Shown here: piece after piece, positions 17,287 through 25,909 of the stretch
How the letters are laid out: the number at the start of each line of letters is the position of its first letter
Position numbering within the stretch: the stretch's first letter is position 1
From: CAYTGM01 sp964437365
GTDB lineage: Bacteria > Sumerlaeota > Sumerlaeia > SLMS01
Reading direction: 5' to 3'
Length of the DNA: 64,000 nucleotides
Assembly: GCA_964437365.1 (NCBI GenBank)
Contig: CAYTGM010000007.1
Span: forward strand, 168,680-232,679
Program-made: the position numbers and the translations under genes
The notes under the pieces: generated by a model
Told to the model about the DNA's origin: nothing
Seen by the model: the letters and a program-made list of their open reading frames with translations, nothing else
Database searches by the model: none

Positions 17287-18156
17287 ATGCTGAATCGACT
17301 TCCTTCGGCCAAGGGTAGAACCATGTTCCGCTCTGGGGGCCGAACGACCATTCAATTCGTGGTGGGTACCGTCTTTATAGGTACCATCACCTTCGCCGCC
17401 TATCCCACGTTCAGGCAATCAGAGGAAAGGTCCAATCGAGTGCTCGCGATTAGAGAGCTTAGATCGATCGGTCAAGCGCTGGAGAGTTATCACGCAGACT
17501 ACACGGTTTATCCAGCGACGAACATTTACGGTACACCAGGTATTACGGACGGTTTCAATCTGCCCGGGATGCGCGTTCTATCAACTCCAGTCGCTTATCT
17601 GGACAACGCGTTTATCTCGGATCCGTTTCCAGCCGAGACATTTACCAGAGAGATCAATCCAACAGGCGGGAAAGTCTTTCCCGTACCGCTTCTTGAATAC
17701 GATTTCCCGGAACCATTCACTCCAGAAGAATTCAGGTATCTGAGGTATTTTGCTTTGGGTCCAGATTCCCTGGAGACAAGCTACACCAGCCTTTCAGAAG
17801 ACCAGAGCTATGTACTTCTTTCCGCTGGTCCTGACCTGAACGCACCGGACCCAAGGTACCTGTTTCATCCACTATCACAACCCTGGGCTGTGAATGAGAA
17901 CATCTATGACCCGACCAACGGTACTGGCTCTTTCGGTGACATTTACCGAACAGGCGGTGTTTTGCCACTGCCCGGGTCCAGTAGTTTCGGAGCCGTTTTT
18001 ACCAGTGAGCTGTTCACGAAAGGCTCCTATATTGGCCTGGATCCAGGACCCGTTGACCCAGGGAAAGTTGCAGGGAGCGTTCTGGGTGAAAACCCTGCTG
18101 ATTATGATATGAATGGGGACAATAAGATCGATATCTCGGATGGTTTCGCAGAGTAG
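17287..18156 (+). CDS. Divergent pseudopilin-like exported protein with dockerin-like tail
   Basis: The 289-residue product carries a short charged leader, a hydrophobic helix (GRTTIQFVVGTVFIGTITF, about residues 18-36) and an amphipathic continuation (ELRSIGQALESYHADY) as in type II secretion pseudopilins of the GspG/DUF1559 kind. The conserved glutamate at position 5 of the mature pilin appears to be replaced by Gln (TTIQF), which is unusual. The C-terminus has DMNGDNKIDISD, a calcium-binding loop like half of a dockerin or an EF-hand. A GAGGGA stretch precedes the ATG. No other secretion genes are adjacent. Confidence 0.7.
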   Translation: MLNRLPSAKGRTMFRSGGRTTIQFVVGTVFIGTITFAAYPTFRQSEERSNRVLAIRELRSIGQALESYHADYTVYPATNIYGTPGITDGFNLPGMRVLSTPVAYLDNAFISDPFPAETFTREINPTGGKVFPVPLLEYDFPEPFTPEEFRYLRYFALGPDSLETSYTSLSEDQSYVLLSAGPDLNAPDPRYLFHPLSQPWAVNENIYDPTNGTGSFGDIYRTGGVLPLPGSSSFGAVFTSELFTKGSYIGLDPGPVDPGKVAGSVLGENPADYDMNGDNKIDISDGFAE

Positions 18157-18189
18157 GCGATTGAGAGATGTCGAATCCATGAGTGGAGG

Positions 18190-18219
18190 ATCGGCCCGGG
18201 CGAGTTTGCCCGGGTCGAT
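18190..18219 (+). terminator. Strong GC hairpin after the pseudopilin-like gene
   Basis: ATCGGCCCGGGC and GCCCGGGTCGAT pair over 12 positions (one G-U) around GAGTTT. The following stretch, GCTGTTTC, is only weakly T-rich, so termination may be factor-assisted. It lies 33 bases after the stop codon. Confidence 0.6.
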
Positions 18220-18414
18220 GCTGTTTCGATTAGGCTTAAATAAGTGAAAATTGATTGGTTTTTAAAAGTGTGTCTGAATTAGGCGGAATAATCGAGCCAT
18301 TCTCGGGCAATACTTGACACAGACGTTGAAATTCCGTGGTGTAACTTGAGAACTCTAGCACGTGAATAGCGCTTTTGGCGTTCATCATTTATCAATAAGC
18401 ACGGAATTCCGCCG

Positions 18415-21400
18415 ATGGGAAACTACAGTCAAGATCTCGTAGAAGAGCTGATAAACAATTTAGATGCGCTGGATGTACTTGAACTCATCGATTATCACCC
18501 TGAATCCATTCAGATGGATGGTAATTCGATCAAGGCCTATTGTCCTCTCTGTCAGGACACGAGCGATCGTTATTTAACAGTCAATACAGTTGAAAAGACA
18601 TTCCGCTCGGAGTCCCCAATGATGCCTCCTCAAACGGGCAATATTGTGGATCTTTATTCCAGAGCGCGTCGAATCGGGTTTGATGAAGCGGTATCAGAGC
18701 TAGCAGACGAATTCGGAATTCTTCTGGTCGATAAGAAGAAATCGACGGAAGAGATTATAGATGAGGCGGAGTCGATCGTTGCCGACGCCAAGACGGGTGA
18801 AGAAGACCGTGAAGTTCGGCTCCAGGAGGCAGAAAAGTATTACACGATGATCCTGAAGAAAGATCCGGAGAACCGCCGGGCTCTGGAAGGGATTGTTAAG
18901 ATCAGATTGGTACAGGCAAACCCAATGACTCTGGGTCCCGCCGTGAAGCAACTGATCCAACTGGATAAAGCCAAAGGCAATAACGAGAGCATCATTCGTA
19001 TAGCTCACGACCATCTCGAGATTGTGCCTTCCGATCTTGAAGTACAGGACGAACTGGCTCAGGCCTATGCTCGCTCGGAGAACCATGAGGACGCGGCTAA
19101 TGTCTGGTGGGAGTGTGCTGCCTATGCAAAACGGGCTGGAATGGTGAATGAGGCGATCGAGTATTACAAGAATGTCGCAAGGCTTCCTGGCTATACAGAA
19201 AAAGGTTTAGACAAGCTCATCGATTTTCTCAAGGAAGAAGGTCGCCCAGACGATGCAAAGAAGATCATCCAGGATCTTGTAGACAGCCTCAAGAATGAAA
19301 AGCAGTATCGCAAGGCGAGCAAAATGGCCGCCCGCAAGCTGATGCTGAGTCCGGGTAATGGCGAAATTATTATTCAGGTTGTCGAGCTACTCATTCTGGC
19401 TGGTCTCGATGATGATGACCTGGAAGTCTGCCTGACCCTGATAGAAGAATTGCTCAGAGCAGATAAGTTGGCAGATGCTTCAGAGGCACTTAGCTATTTA
19501 CTTGCTGAGAAGCCTGATGATCCGAGGGTTCTTGACCTTCAAGTGGACACCTATGTGCAGATGGGTCAGTATGAGATGGTGGAAGAGTTTCTGCCTCGCC
19601 TTATAGATATCTATAAAGAGTCTGGTCAAGTTGAAGAGGCGGAAAAGAAGCTTCTTAAAATGGCTTCAGAGGACCCAATGAACGCCCGGCTTGTAGAGAT
19701 TCATGGCGACCTCCTGATGAGTCAGAAGAAAGAGTCAGAGGCCGTTCAGCGGTACCGGGATGCGGTTGATGTTTATCTCTCCTCGATGGAAGAGCAAAAG
19801 GCTCTCGAGACCGTTCAGAAAATCTGTCAAATGGATCCAAAGCAGTGGGAAGAGCGAGAGCGGGAAATCGAGATGCTTTGGGCTATGGGAAAACGTGAGG
19901 AAGAAAAAGAGAAGCTCCTGCGACTGACACAGGATCTGGATGAAGCAGGTCTGATTGAGAAGTTGAAAACCTTGCATGAAGGACAGCTTAAGAGAAGTCC
20001 GGATTTTCCTCTGTCTCTCGCCTATATGTATCGCGTGGAAGCGAAGTCCTCAAACCAGGAAGCTGCATCAAAGCTGTTACAGGCCCTCAAGAAGCAGGTT
20101 TTGTCTAACGATAAAGGAAATGAGGCCATCGTGTCTCTAAAGGACCTCTATGCTAAGGAGCCCAAAAATGTAGAGGTCTTGCAGGTTCTTTCCGAAGTGC
20201 TGATCGAAAAGAAAGAGCTGGACGAGGCTGCTGATTATTGCCTGGCGCTGGCGGATATTTACAAAGAGTCAGGGAACTGGGAGAAAGAGCTGTCGCTACT
20301 GGAGGACATGCAGAAAGTTTTTCCCGAAAGCACGAAATTCCTGAGCAGGCTTTTTGAAGGTTACGAAGCAGCCGAACAGAACGACAAAGCGAAGAAGTAC
20401 GCTTCCAAATTGATGGACGTACACTTCCATGCCAAAGACTTCGAAAAAGCACTCCCCTATGCAGAATTTCTCTACTCCATTAATAAGCGGTCTGAGGTGG
20501 CAGTGAAGAACCTGATCAGTGTTTGCAAACGCATGGATCAACCTCAAAGAGAATTAAAGCTCCGTTTCGAACTCGCCGAAATACTACACGAAGCAGGTAA
20601 GCATTCAGAGGAAGCCAAAGTCTATCAAGCTATACTGGAAAAGAGTCCGGACGACGTTGATCTGATGGAGAAGGTCCTTACCTTGCACTCTGAAAACAAG
20701 AACAACTCAGAGGTCGACAAGCTTCTTCCAAAATATCTGGAAAGAACTTCGGATCAGAGAGAGAAGACTCTGCCCTTTCTTCAGAGTTTCCTGGAGAAGG
20801 TTCCTGAAGCAACAGCGGTGCGTCTTGAGCTGATCAACTACTTTAAGGATAAGGGGAAAAATGATGAAGTTCTTAAGCACCTCCAGGTAGCAGTTGAACA
20901 ACTCGAAGAAAAAGGTGATCATGAGAAACTTCTTGGTCTATACGAGGAGCTGCTTCAGCAAACCCCTGACAATGTTTTTGCCAAAGAAAGATATGTTGAG
21001 CTACTTCGAAATGAAGGTAAGAGCGATCTTGCTGTGTCCCATCACTTTGAGCTGGCAAAGCTCTATATTGAGGGGAAGAAACTGAAGGATGCGGAGCTTG
21101 CCTTTGAGAAGATTCTCGAAGATGACCCGGATAATATTGAGGCTCTGGAAGAACATATCAAGCTCCTCGAACAAATGCAGAAGCGTGAAGCAGCCGACCA
21201 GAAGAGGCGAACACTCGCTTCTACTCTGGCTCAAAAAGGCAAAACGTCCCAGGCAATCGCCCTTCTGAAGAAGATTCTGGAAAATGATCCAGCGGATATC
21301 GAAGTTCGACGACAGATAGTCGATATTTTGAAGGAAGCAAAAGAGATTCGCGCCGCGGCCGATGAACTTGAAGGTCTGGCGGAAATCCACAAAAAGCTCG

Positions 21401-22512
21401 GCGAAACAAGCAAGGTGATGGAAACCTATCGCGAAGCAGTTTCTCTTCTTCCAGACTCAACGAACTTTCGAAGGCAGCTTGTCGAAGAACTGATGGAGAA
21501 TGGAAGAACTGTTGAGGCTCAGGTGGAGCGTCTTAATCTCTCCGAAAACCTTTCGAAATCCGGCCAGCCTCAAAAAGCACTGAATGAAATACAGATTATC
21601 CTGGATGATACACCAGGAAACATTCGAGCTCGTCAACTTCGTGCACAGATATATGACAATCTGGGGGAAGAGAAGAAAGCACTCGATGAGTATCGGGAAA
21701 TGCAGTCCTATTTAAGTGATGCGCCACTCTCTCCCCGGGTTGCGATGTCTGACAATGACGATGAATTATCGGAAGATCAATTTCCTGGCCTTCAAGTTCT
21801 TCCTGAATACGATTTCAACTCCTTTATCGTGGGGAATAAGAATAACTTCGCTTATGCAACTGCGAAGGCTGTTGCTGATAAACCCGGCACCGTGCATAAT
21901 CCATTGTTTCTTTATTCAGACGTTGGTTTGGGAAAGACTCACCTGCTGCACGCGATTGCAAATCACCTGAAGAAAAAGAGCCCAAATATACGTATACTCT
22001 ATGCGTCTACTGAGTACTTTACGAGTGCGCTTATTGATGCGATACAGAACAATAAAGTGACATCATTCAGAAACCTCTATCGCAGGTCAGATCTTCTGCT
22101 GCTGGATGATGTACAGTTCCTGGCCGGCAAGGAAAGAAGTCAGGAAGAGTTTTTCCATATTTTCAATATCCTTCACCAGGATCGAAGGCAGATTGTGGTA
22201 ACTTCAGACAGACCACCAAAAGATATCGCACACCTTGACATGAGAATCCGTTCAAGATTCGGCCAGGGTGTCATTGTTGATATTCAACCACCCGATGTGG
22301 AAACCCGAATTGCCATTCTAAAGGCGGAGGCATCGCGTCGTGAAGTAGAAGTGCCCGATGAGGCAGTGACTCTCATTGCAGAGAAAGTGAGTTCGAATGT
22401 CAGGGAGCTCAAAGGCGCCTTTAATCAGCTGTTAATGCAGCACGAGCTTGTTGGCGACACTCTCTCCGTTGAGACGGCGAATACAATCATCGACAAGTTC
22501 TATACAACCTGA
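18415..22512 (+). CDS. DnaG-finger-like / TPR array / DnaA-type AAA+ fusion protein
   Basis: The 1365-residue cytoplasmic protein has three parts. Residues 1-105 resemble the DnaG primase CHC2 zinc-finger region: CPLC (C43, C46), then FRSES, TGNIVDLY and FDEAVSELADEFGI, but the second metal-ligand pair seems lost. Residues about 140-1110 are a very long TPR-like helical array. Residues about 1122-1365 are DnaA domain III: Walker A VGLGKTH near 1170 (with Ser for the first P-loop Gly, as in Hda), Walker B LLLLDDVQFL near 1227, sensor 1 VVTSDRP, box VII RIRSRFGQG with the arginine finger, and sensor 2 NVRELKGAFNQL near 1327. DnaA domain IV, which binds DNA, is absent. An ATP-dependent regulator or scaffold acting on DnaA or replication is inferred. 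The gene has its own leader after a hairpin. Confidence 0.9.
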   Translation: MGNYSQDLVEELINNLDALDVLELIDYHPESIQMDGNSIKAYCPLCQDTSDRYLTVNTVEKTFRSESPMMPPQTGNIVDLYSRARRIGFDEAVSELADEFGILLVDKKKSTEEIIDEAESIVADAKTGEEDREVRLQEAEKYYTMILKKDPENRRALEGIVKIRLVQANPMTLGPAVKQLIQLDKAKGNNESIIRIAHDHLEIVPSDLEVQDELAQAYARSENHEDAANVWWECAAYAKRAGMVNEAIEYYKNVARLPGYTEKGLDKLIDFLKEEGRPDDAKKIIQDLVDSLKNEKQYRKASKMAARKLMLSPGNGEIIIQVVELLILAGLDDDDLEVCLTLIEELLRADKLADASEALSYLLAEKPDDPRVLDLQVDTYVQMGQYEMVEEFLPRLIDIYKESGQVEEAEKKLLKMASEDPMNARLVEIHGDLLMSQKKESEAVQRYRDAVDVYLSSMEEQKALETVQKICQMDPKQWEEREREIEMLWAMGKREEEKEKLLRLTQDLDEAGLIEKLKTLHEGQLKRSPDFPLSLAYMYRVEAKSSNQEAASKLLQALKKQVLSNDKGNEAIVSLKDLYAKEPKNVEVLQVLSEVLIEKKELDEAADYCLALADIYKESGNWEKELSLLEDMQKVFPESTKFLSRLFEGYEAAEQNDKAKKYASKLMDVHFHAKDFEKALPYAEFLYSINKRSEVAVKNLISVCKRMDQPQRELKLRFELAEILHEAGKHSEEAKVYQAILEKSPDDVDLMEKVLTLHSENKNNSEVDKLLPKYLERTSDQREKTLPFLQSFLEKVPEATAVRLELINYFKDKGKNDEVLKHLQVAVEQLEEKGDHEKLLGLYEELLQQTPDNVFAKERYVELLRNEGKSDLAVSHHFELAKLYIEGKKLKDAELAFEKILEDDPDNIEALEEHIKLLEQMQKREAADQKRRTLASTLAQKGKTSQAIALLKKILENDPADIEVRRQIVDILKEAKEIRAAADELEGLAEIHKKLGETSKVMETYREAVSLLPDSTNFRRQLVEELMENGRTVEAQVERLNLSENLSKSGQPQKALNEIQIILDDTPGNIRARQLRAQIYDNLGEEKKALDEYREMQSYLSDAPLSPRVAMSDNDDELSEDQFPGLQVLPEYDFNSFIVGNKNNFAYATAKAVADKPGTVHNPLFLYSDVGLGKTHLLHAIANHLKKKSPNIRILYASTEYFTSALIDAIQNNKVTSFRNLYRRSDLLLLDDVQFLAGKERSQEEFFHIFNILHQDRRQIVVTSDRPPKDIAHLDMRIRSRFGQGVIVDIQPPDVETRIAILKAEASRREVEVPDEAVTLIAEKVSSNVRELKGAFNQLLMQHELVGDTLSVETANTIIDKFYTT

Positions 22513-22523
22513 GGGAATTAGAT

Positions 22524-23138
22524 TTGTTAACGTATATCAGCTACGGCACCTTCTTTTCAATGGAGGAGGGAACCGAGATTCTAACTGATACTGTTTTCCT
22601 GGTCTTCCTTGCAGTCTTTGTTGGGATCGTGGCAATGATTATACGTGCTTATTCGAAAAAGAGTGTCTCAAAGCATGAGCTTGATTTTGGAATGCTCCCA
22701 TCCGACCTCGAGAAACTGAAGGAGTCAGGCGAACTAAGTGAGGAAGAATACAAGGAAATTCGGTCTCGATTAAACAAGCGATTCGTAGAACGTCTTAAGC
22801 AGGAACAGGAAATTCAGAAAAGGCCCGAGGCGGAAAAGTATCTTCAGTCCGCAGAGAAAGAGGTGCTTCAAGGTCAATCGCAGAAAGAAAGTAAGACCGG
22901 AGCAGCTCTGGATGAGGAAGCTTCAGAACAAAATAATACGCCCATGATGGCAGGACGTTTTCAGGACCTGCAAAAGAGAGAAAAAGAAATCGAGGAAAGC
23001 GAATTTCCTGATAGACTCAGGGTGCACTTGAAAAAGTCGACCATGGAGCTTGAGGGTCTTCAACAGGCTGGTTTCCTGACGGCGGATGATTTGAATCTCA
23101 TAGAGGTTGAAAAAGAGAGAGGTGATCAAGCTGAATAG
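22524..23138 (+). CDS. Single-pass membrane protein with SHOCT-like and coiled-coil segments
   Basis: The 204-residue product begins at TTG, supported by GAGGGA 8 bases upstream; ATG at 22560 is in frame but has no such site. One hydrophobic segment (about 22-43) is followed by LPSDLEKLKESGELSEEEYKEI-type sequence (split here as LEKLKESGELSEEEYKEI), the short helical SHOCT pattern, then a charged linker and a second similar segment near the end (LQQAGFLTADDLNLIEVEK). It lies 11 bases after the DnaA-fusion gene and overlaps the next gene, so all three are probably co-transcribed. Confidence 0.72.
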   Translation: MLTYISYGTFFSMEEGTEILTDTVFLVFLAVFVGIVAMIIRAYSKKSVSKHELDFGMLPSDLEKLKESGELSEEEYKEIRSRLNKRFVERLKQEQEIQKRPEAEKYLQSAEKEVLQGQSQKESKTGAALDEEASEQNNTPMMAGRFQDLQKREKEIEESEFPDRLRVHLKKSTMELEGLQQAGFLTADDLNLIEVEKERGDQAE

Positions 23139-25191
23139 ACTCATCACAAGATATCTGCTGGTAATCCTATATATATTTTTCCATGCGGTCTCCCCAGCCT
23201 CTCCAGGGTCAGAAATCGATGAGGTAACGGGAGAATCTATACGGGCTGCCTTTCTGGGTCAGGCAGAGCGCGTATCTGACCTTGCAGAAGAGCAGCTTTC
23301 CCGAGAGAAGAGTTCCACAACTTCAACACTAAGTCTTTCCGAGAACATTCAGCTTCTTTCAATTGCCTCAGAAAAGACTCTGCCAACATTGAAACAATCA
23401 CGAAGAAGGCTAGGCCCCTATGCGTCGGATACGTTTACTGACAGTGGACTGAGACTCATAAGATTTACCGAGCCTCGGCAAAGGTTCATTGAAGCTCGCA
23501 AAAATCGTAAGTACGAAAGAACGCGTAGAATCTTCAATGGGTTTGTTGTTCCATTATCGAGTCTTTTCCAGGGGCAGATATTCCCTCTCTTCGCCATGCC
23601 ATTCAACGCCTTGGATTATCTTGCGGTCGGAAAGTATTATCTGTCTCCTGCAGAAAGGGCAGAGTATTATCTGGCTTCAAAGATAGCAGATGCTGAGAGC
23701 TCTTCGTCTATCAGGCGTTCAGCTTCAAAAATGCGAGAGGAGTGGGACAGAAGGCGCCTCTTTCTTTCTGGCCTCCACGCACGTCTCAACGGTGAGAAGT
23801 CATATAGACAGGAAAATGAAGAGTCTTCCCTGTTCTGGTTTGAACGTGAGAAACGACTTAGAAATCGCAAAGAGAATCGGCGTGAGGATCACAGGGAGTT
23901 GTTGAAAGAACGCGCCCGTGAAAGAAGGATTCGAGATAACTATGTGGGAATATCTCCTACCGACAGTGAGAATTTAAACTCGGAGTCCTTTTCCAGTTAT
24001 ACAGGTATTCTTCGCAGTCTCATGCTTAGAGAGAGGCAGGGTGATGTTAATGATCTGGTCAGGCAGTTTCTTATCGACTCGCCAAGGAGACAACTTGAGC
24101 CAACTCTGATGGCGGCTACTGCTGCCGCCGCCGCAAAGTCTAATGATAAGAATGTTTCAATCGTTTATCTCAATGACCTGAGAGAGCAATATTCTGGAAC
24201 TTCATGGGGAGAAAGATCGAAGGGTTTGCTTGAACGACCTGACTATGGACCAGCGAATTTTCTTGAGAGCTCACTCGACCCATCTAGACAACGTTTATAT
24301 GATTATCTGGTTAAAGGTAAACCGCCTTCGGTTTACTTTCGAAGTCTGACCGAGGAAGAAGCTCGTCTATCAAGATCCTATTGGGTCGACCGTCTGCGGG
24401 CTCTCTTTTTTACGGATATCATTGTTCGAGGAATCACACTGCCGTTACTTCCCGACTTTCCTCGCCCAGAACTTATCGAAGCTTCCCGCGAGGTTTCAGA
24501 CGCTTTCTTTCAAACTCCTGAAGGCGAGCGATGGCTCCAGAGAATCTTAAATGCACTCGAAGCAGATAAGAGATATCAGGATGCTGCTTTTCTTGCGCGA
24601 TTATATCAGATGGAGAATGAAGCACTCAACTATGATCGGAAAGCAGCGAAGTTTCTGGAGAAAATAGCTGACCAGTCTCCAGACCGCTTCGAAGCTCTTA
24701 ACATCTATAAGACCATCCTGAATGGATATCCAAACTACAGAAACCGCGACAGGGTTCAGGAGAAGATGGATTCAACACGGCGTGAAACTGAGACGGTGAT
24801 GACAATAAGGAAAGAAGAACTGGAATTCTATCCCTACCTATCTTCTGAAGCTGGGCTGAATTTATCCCCGAAGCTCTTCGATGGGAAAATGGATAATGGC
24901 GAGGTTAAAGACCCCGGAGTTCAGCTGCTTCGGTCAAGAGCTTACGCATATACTGATTCTCGAACAGGCAACAGTGTCGAGGTCCCTCTTTCTGAGCAGA
25001 ATGCTCAATATATCTTTTCTCGGATGGAGCCTCTGCGACGATCCCAATCCGTGGAGGAATTGCTCGACGAGCCGCTTCCGAGGAGAAAGATACCATTGGC
25101 GATCGAAGCCGGTGTCTTTCCTGGGTTCAATGTTTCTCCAACCCTTTTACCACTTCGGGAATCCTCACAGAACAGGCGCCTGTACGAATGA
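23122..25191 (+). CDS. Large exported alpha-helical protein, unknown function
   Basis: About 690 residues with an N-terminal signal sequence (YLLVILYIFFHAVSPASPG) and then a highly charged helical body with many Arg and Glu residues. The C-terminal third (residues 460-570) looks TPR-like (DAAFLARLYQMENEALNYD, SPDRFEALNIYKTIL). The start is uncertain: I give GTG 23122, but the extended Shine-Dalgarno match GAGGTGATC at 23119-23127 would best serve CTG at 23131, and TTG 23107 is also in frame. It overlaps the SHOCT-like gene by 17 bases and the acyltransferase gene by 4. It is probably periplasmic or outer-membrane associated. Confidence 0.7.
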   Translation: MIKLNRLITRYLLVILYIFFHAVSPASPGSEIDEVTGESIRAAFLGQAERVSDLAEEQLSREKSSTTSTLSLSENIQLLSIASEKTLPTLKQSRRRLGPYASDTFTDSGLRLIRFTEPRQRFIEARKNRKYERTRRIFNGFVVPLSSLFQGQIFPLFAMPFNALDYLAVGKYYLSPAERAEYYLASKIADAESSSSIRRSASKMREEWDRRRLFLSGLHARLNGEKSYRQENEESSLFWFEREKRLRNRKENRREDHRELLKERARERRIRDNYVGISPTDSENLNSESFSSYTGILRSLMLRERQGDVNDLVRQFLIDSPRRQLEPTLMAATAAAAAKSNDKNVSIVYLNDLREQYSGTSWGERSKGLLERPDYGPANFLESSLDPSRQRLYDYLVKGKPPSVYFRSLTEEEARLSRSYWVDRLRALFFTDIIVRGITLPLLPDFPRPELIEASREVSDAFFQTPEGERWLQRILNALEADKRYQDAAFLARLYQMENEALNYDRKAAKFLEKIADQSPDRFEALNIYKTILNGYPNYRNRDRVQEKMDSTRRETETVMTIRKEELEFYPYLSSEAGLNLSPKLFDGKMDNGEVKDPGVQLLRSRAYAYTDSRTGNSVEVPLSEQNAQYIFSRMEPLRRSQSVEELLDEPLPRRKIPLAIEAGVFPGFNVSPTLLPLRESSQNRRLYE

Positions 25192-25907
25192 GCATCAATA
25201 AGCGAGCGATCAAGTTCGGTCTTATCAGGTATATCGCACTACCTTTCGTGATGCTTGCATTCAAGATCCTTGCTAAGACATACCGAATCACAGTTCAGCA
25301 GCCAGAGCTGGTAGAAGAGATTCTGTCAAATGACAAGGCATTGCTCCTAACTGCTCATGGCATAAATCTGAGTCTCCTCGGAATTATAGGGCCCCTGGTT
25401 GGAGACAGAAGAACGGTTTGTGTGATGACAAGCCCCAGCCGCGATGGGCTTCTTCTCGATGATGTTGTGACACGGATGGGAATCGACGTTGTTAAAGGTT
25501 CATCACGTAGTCAGGGCGCACAGGGTGCCAGGGGTCTTGTGAGAGCGGTCGAGGAAAATAAGATCGCTATCGTTGCGATTGATGGACCACGTGGACCTCG
25601 GTTCAAAGCGAAGCCGGGGTTTTACACGATCGCAAGCTCTTCAGGGGCAGATATGTATTTGATGACCACAACCGCAAATCGCTACTTTCATTTCAAGAAA
25701 GCCTGGGACAGAACCTTTCTCCCAAAACCTTTCGCTCGAATTACACTCCATTTAGAGAAGTATCGAGACAATATAGATGAGAAGGCGGAGAGAGATATAC
25801 AGCTCGAACAAGTAGGTCAAAGATTATACGATATCGCGAATGATCTGAAATCTCCGATCGCTCTTGATTGCGACGGTCCTGAACAGACCCGCGAACGAAA
25901 GAAATAG
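25188..25907 (+). CDS. DUF374 lysophospholipid acyltransferase-like protein
   Basis: The 239-residue product matches the DUF374 family related to LpxL/PlsC acyltransferases: an N-terminal hydrophobic segment, LLTAHGINLSLLG in place of the usual WHG motif, SPSRDGLLLDDVVTRMG, VVKGSSRSQGAQGARG and the conserved IDGPRGPRFKAKPG. Members are thought to acylate lipid A or other envelope lipids at the inner membrane. It starts within the stop of the preceding exported-protein gene (ATGA) and is followed 2 bases later by rsmD, so it sits in the same operon. Confidence 0.86.
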   Translation: MSINKRAIKFGLIRYIALPFVMLAFKILAKTYRITVQQPELVEEILSNDKALLLTAHGINLSLLGIIGPLVGDRRTVCVMTSPSRDGLLLDDVVTRMGIDVVKGSSRSQGAQGARGLVRAVEENKIAIVAIDGPRGPRFKAKPGFYTIASSSGADMYLMTTTANRYFHFKKAWDRTFLPKPFARITLHLEKYRDNIDEKAERDIQLEQVGQRLYDIANDLKSPIALDCDGPEQTRERKK

Positions 25908-25909
25908 GT

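Noticed and set aside
18314..18345. Promoter for the DnaA-fusion gene with TTGACA
   Set aside because: TTGACA is perfect, but no acceptable -10 box lies 16-18 bases further on; the best is 20 bases away and weak.
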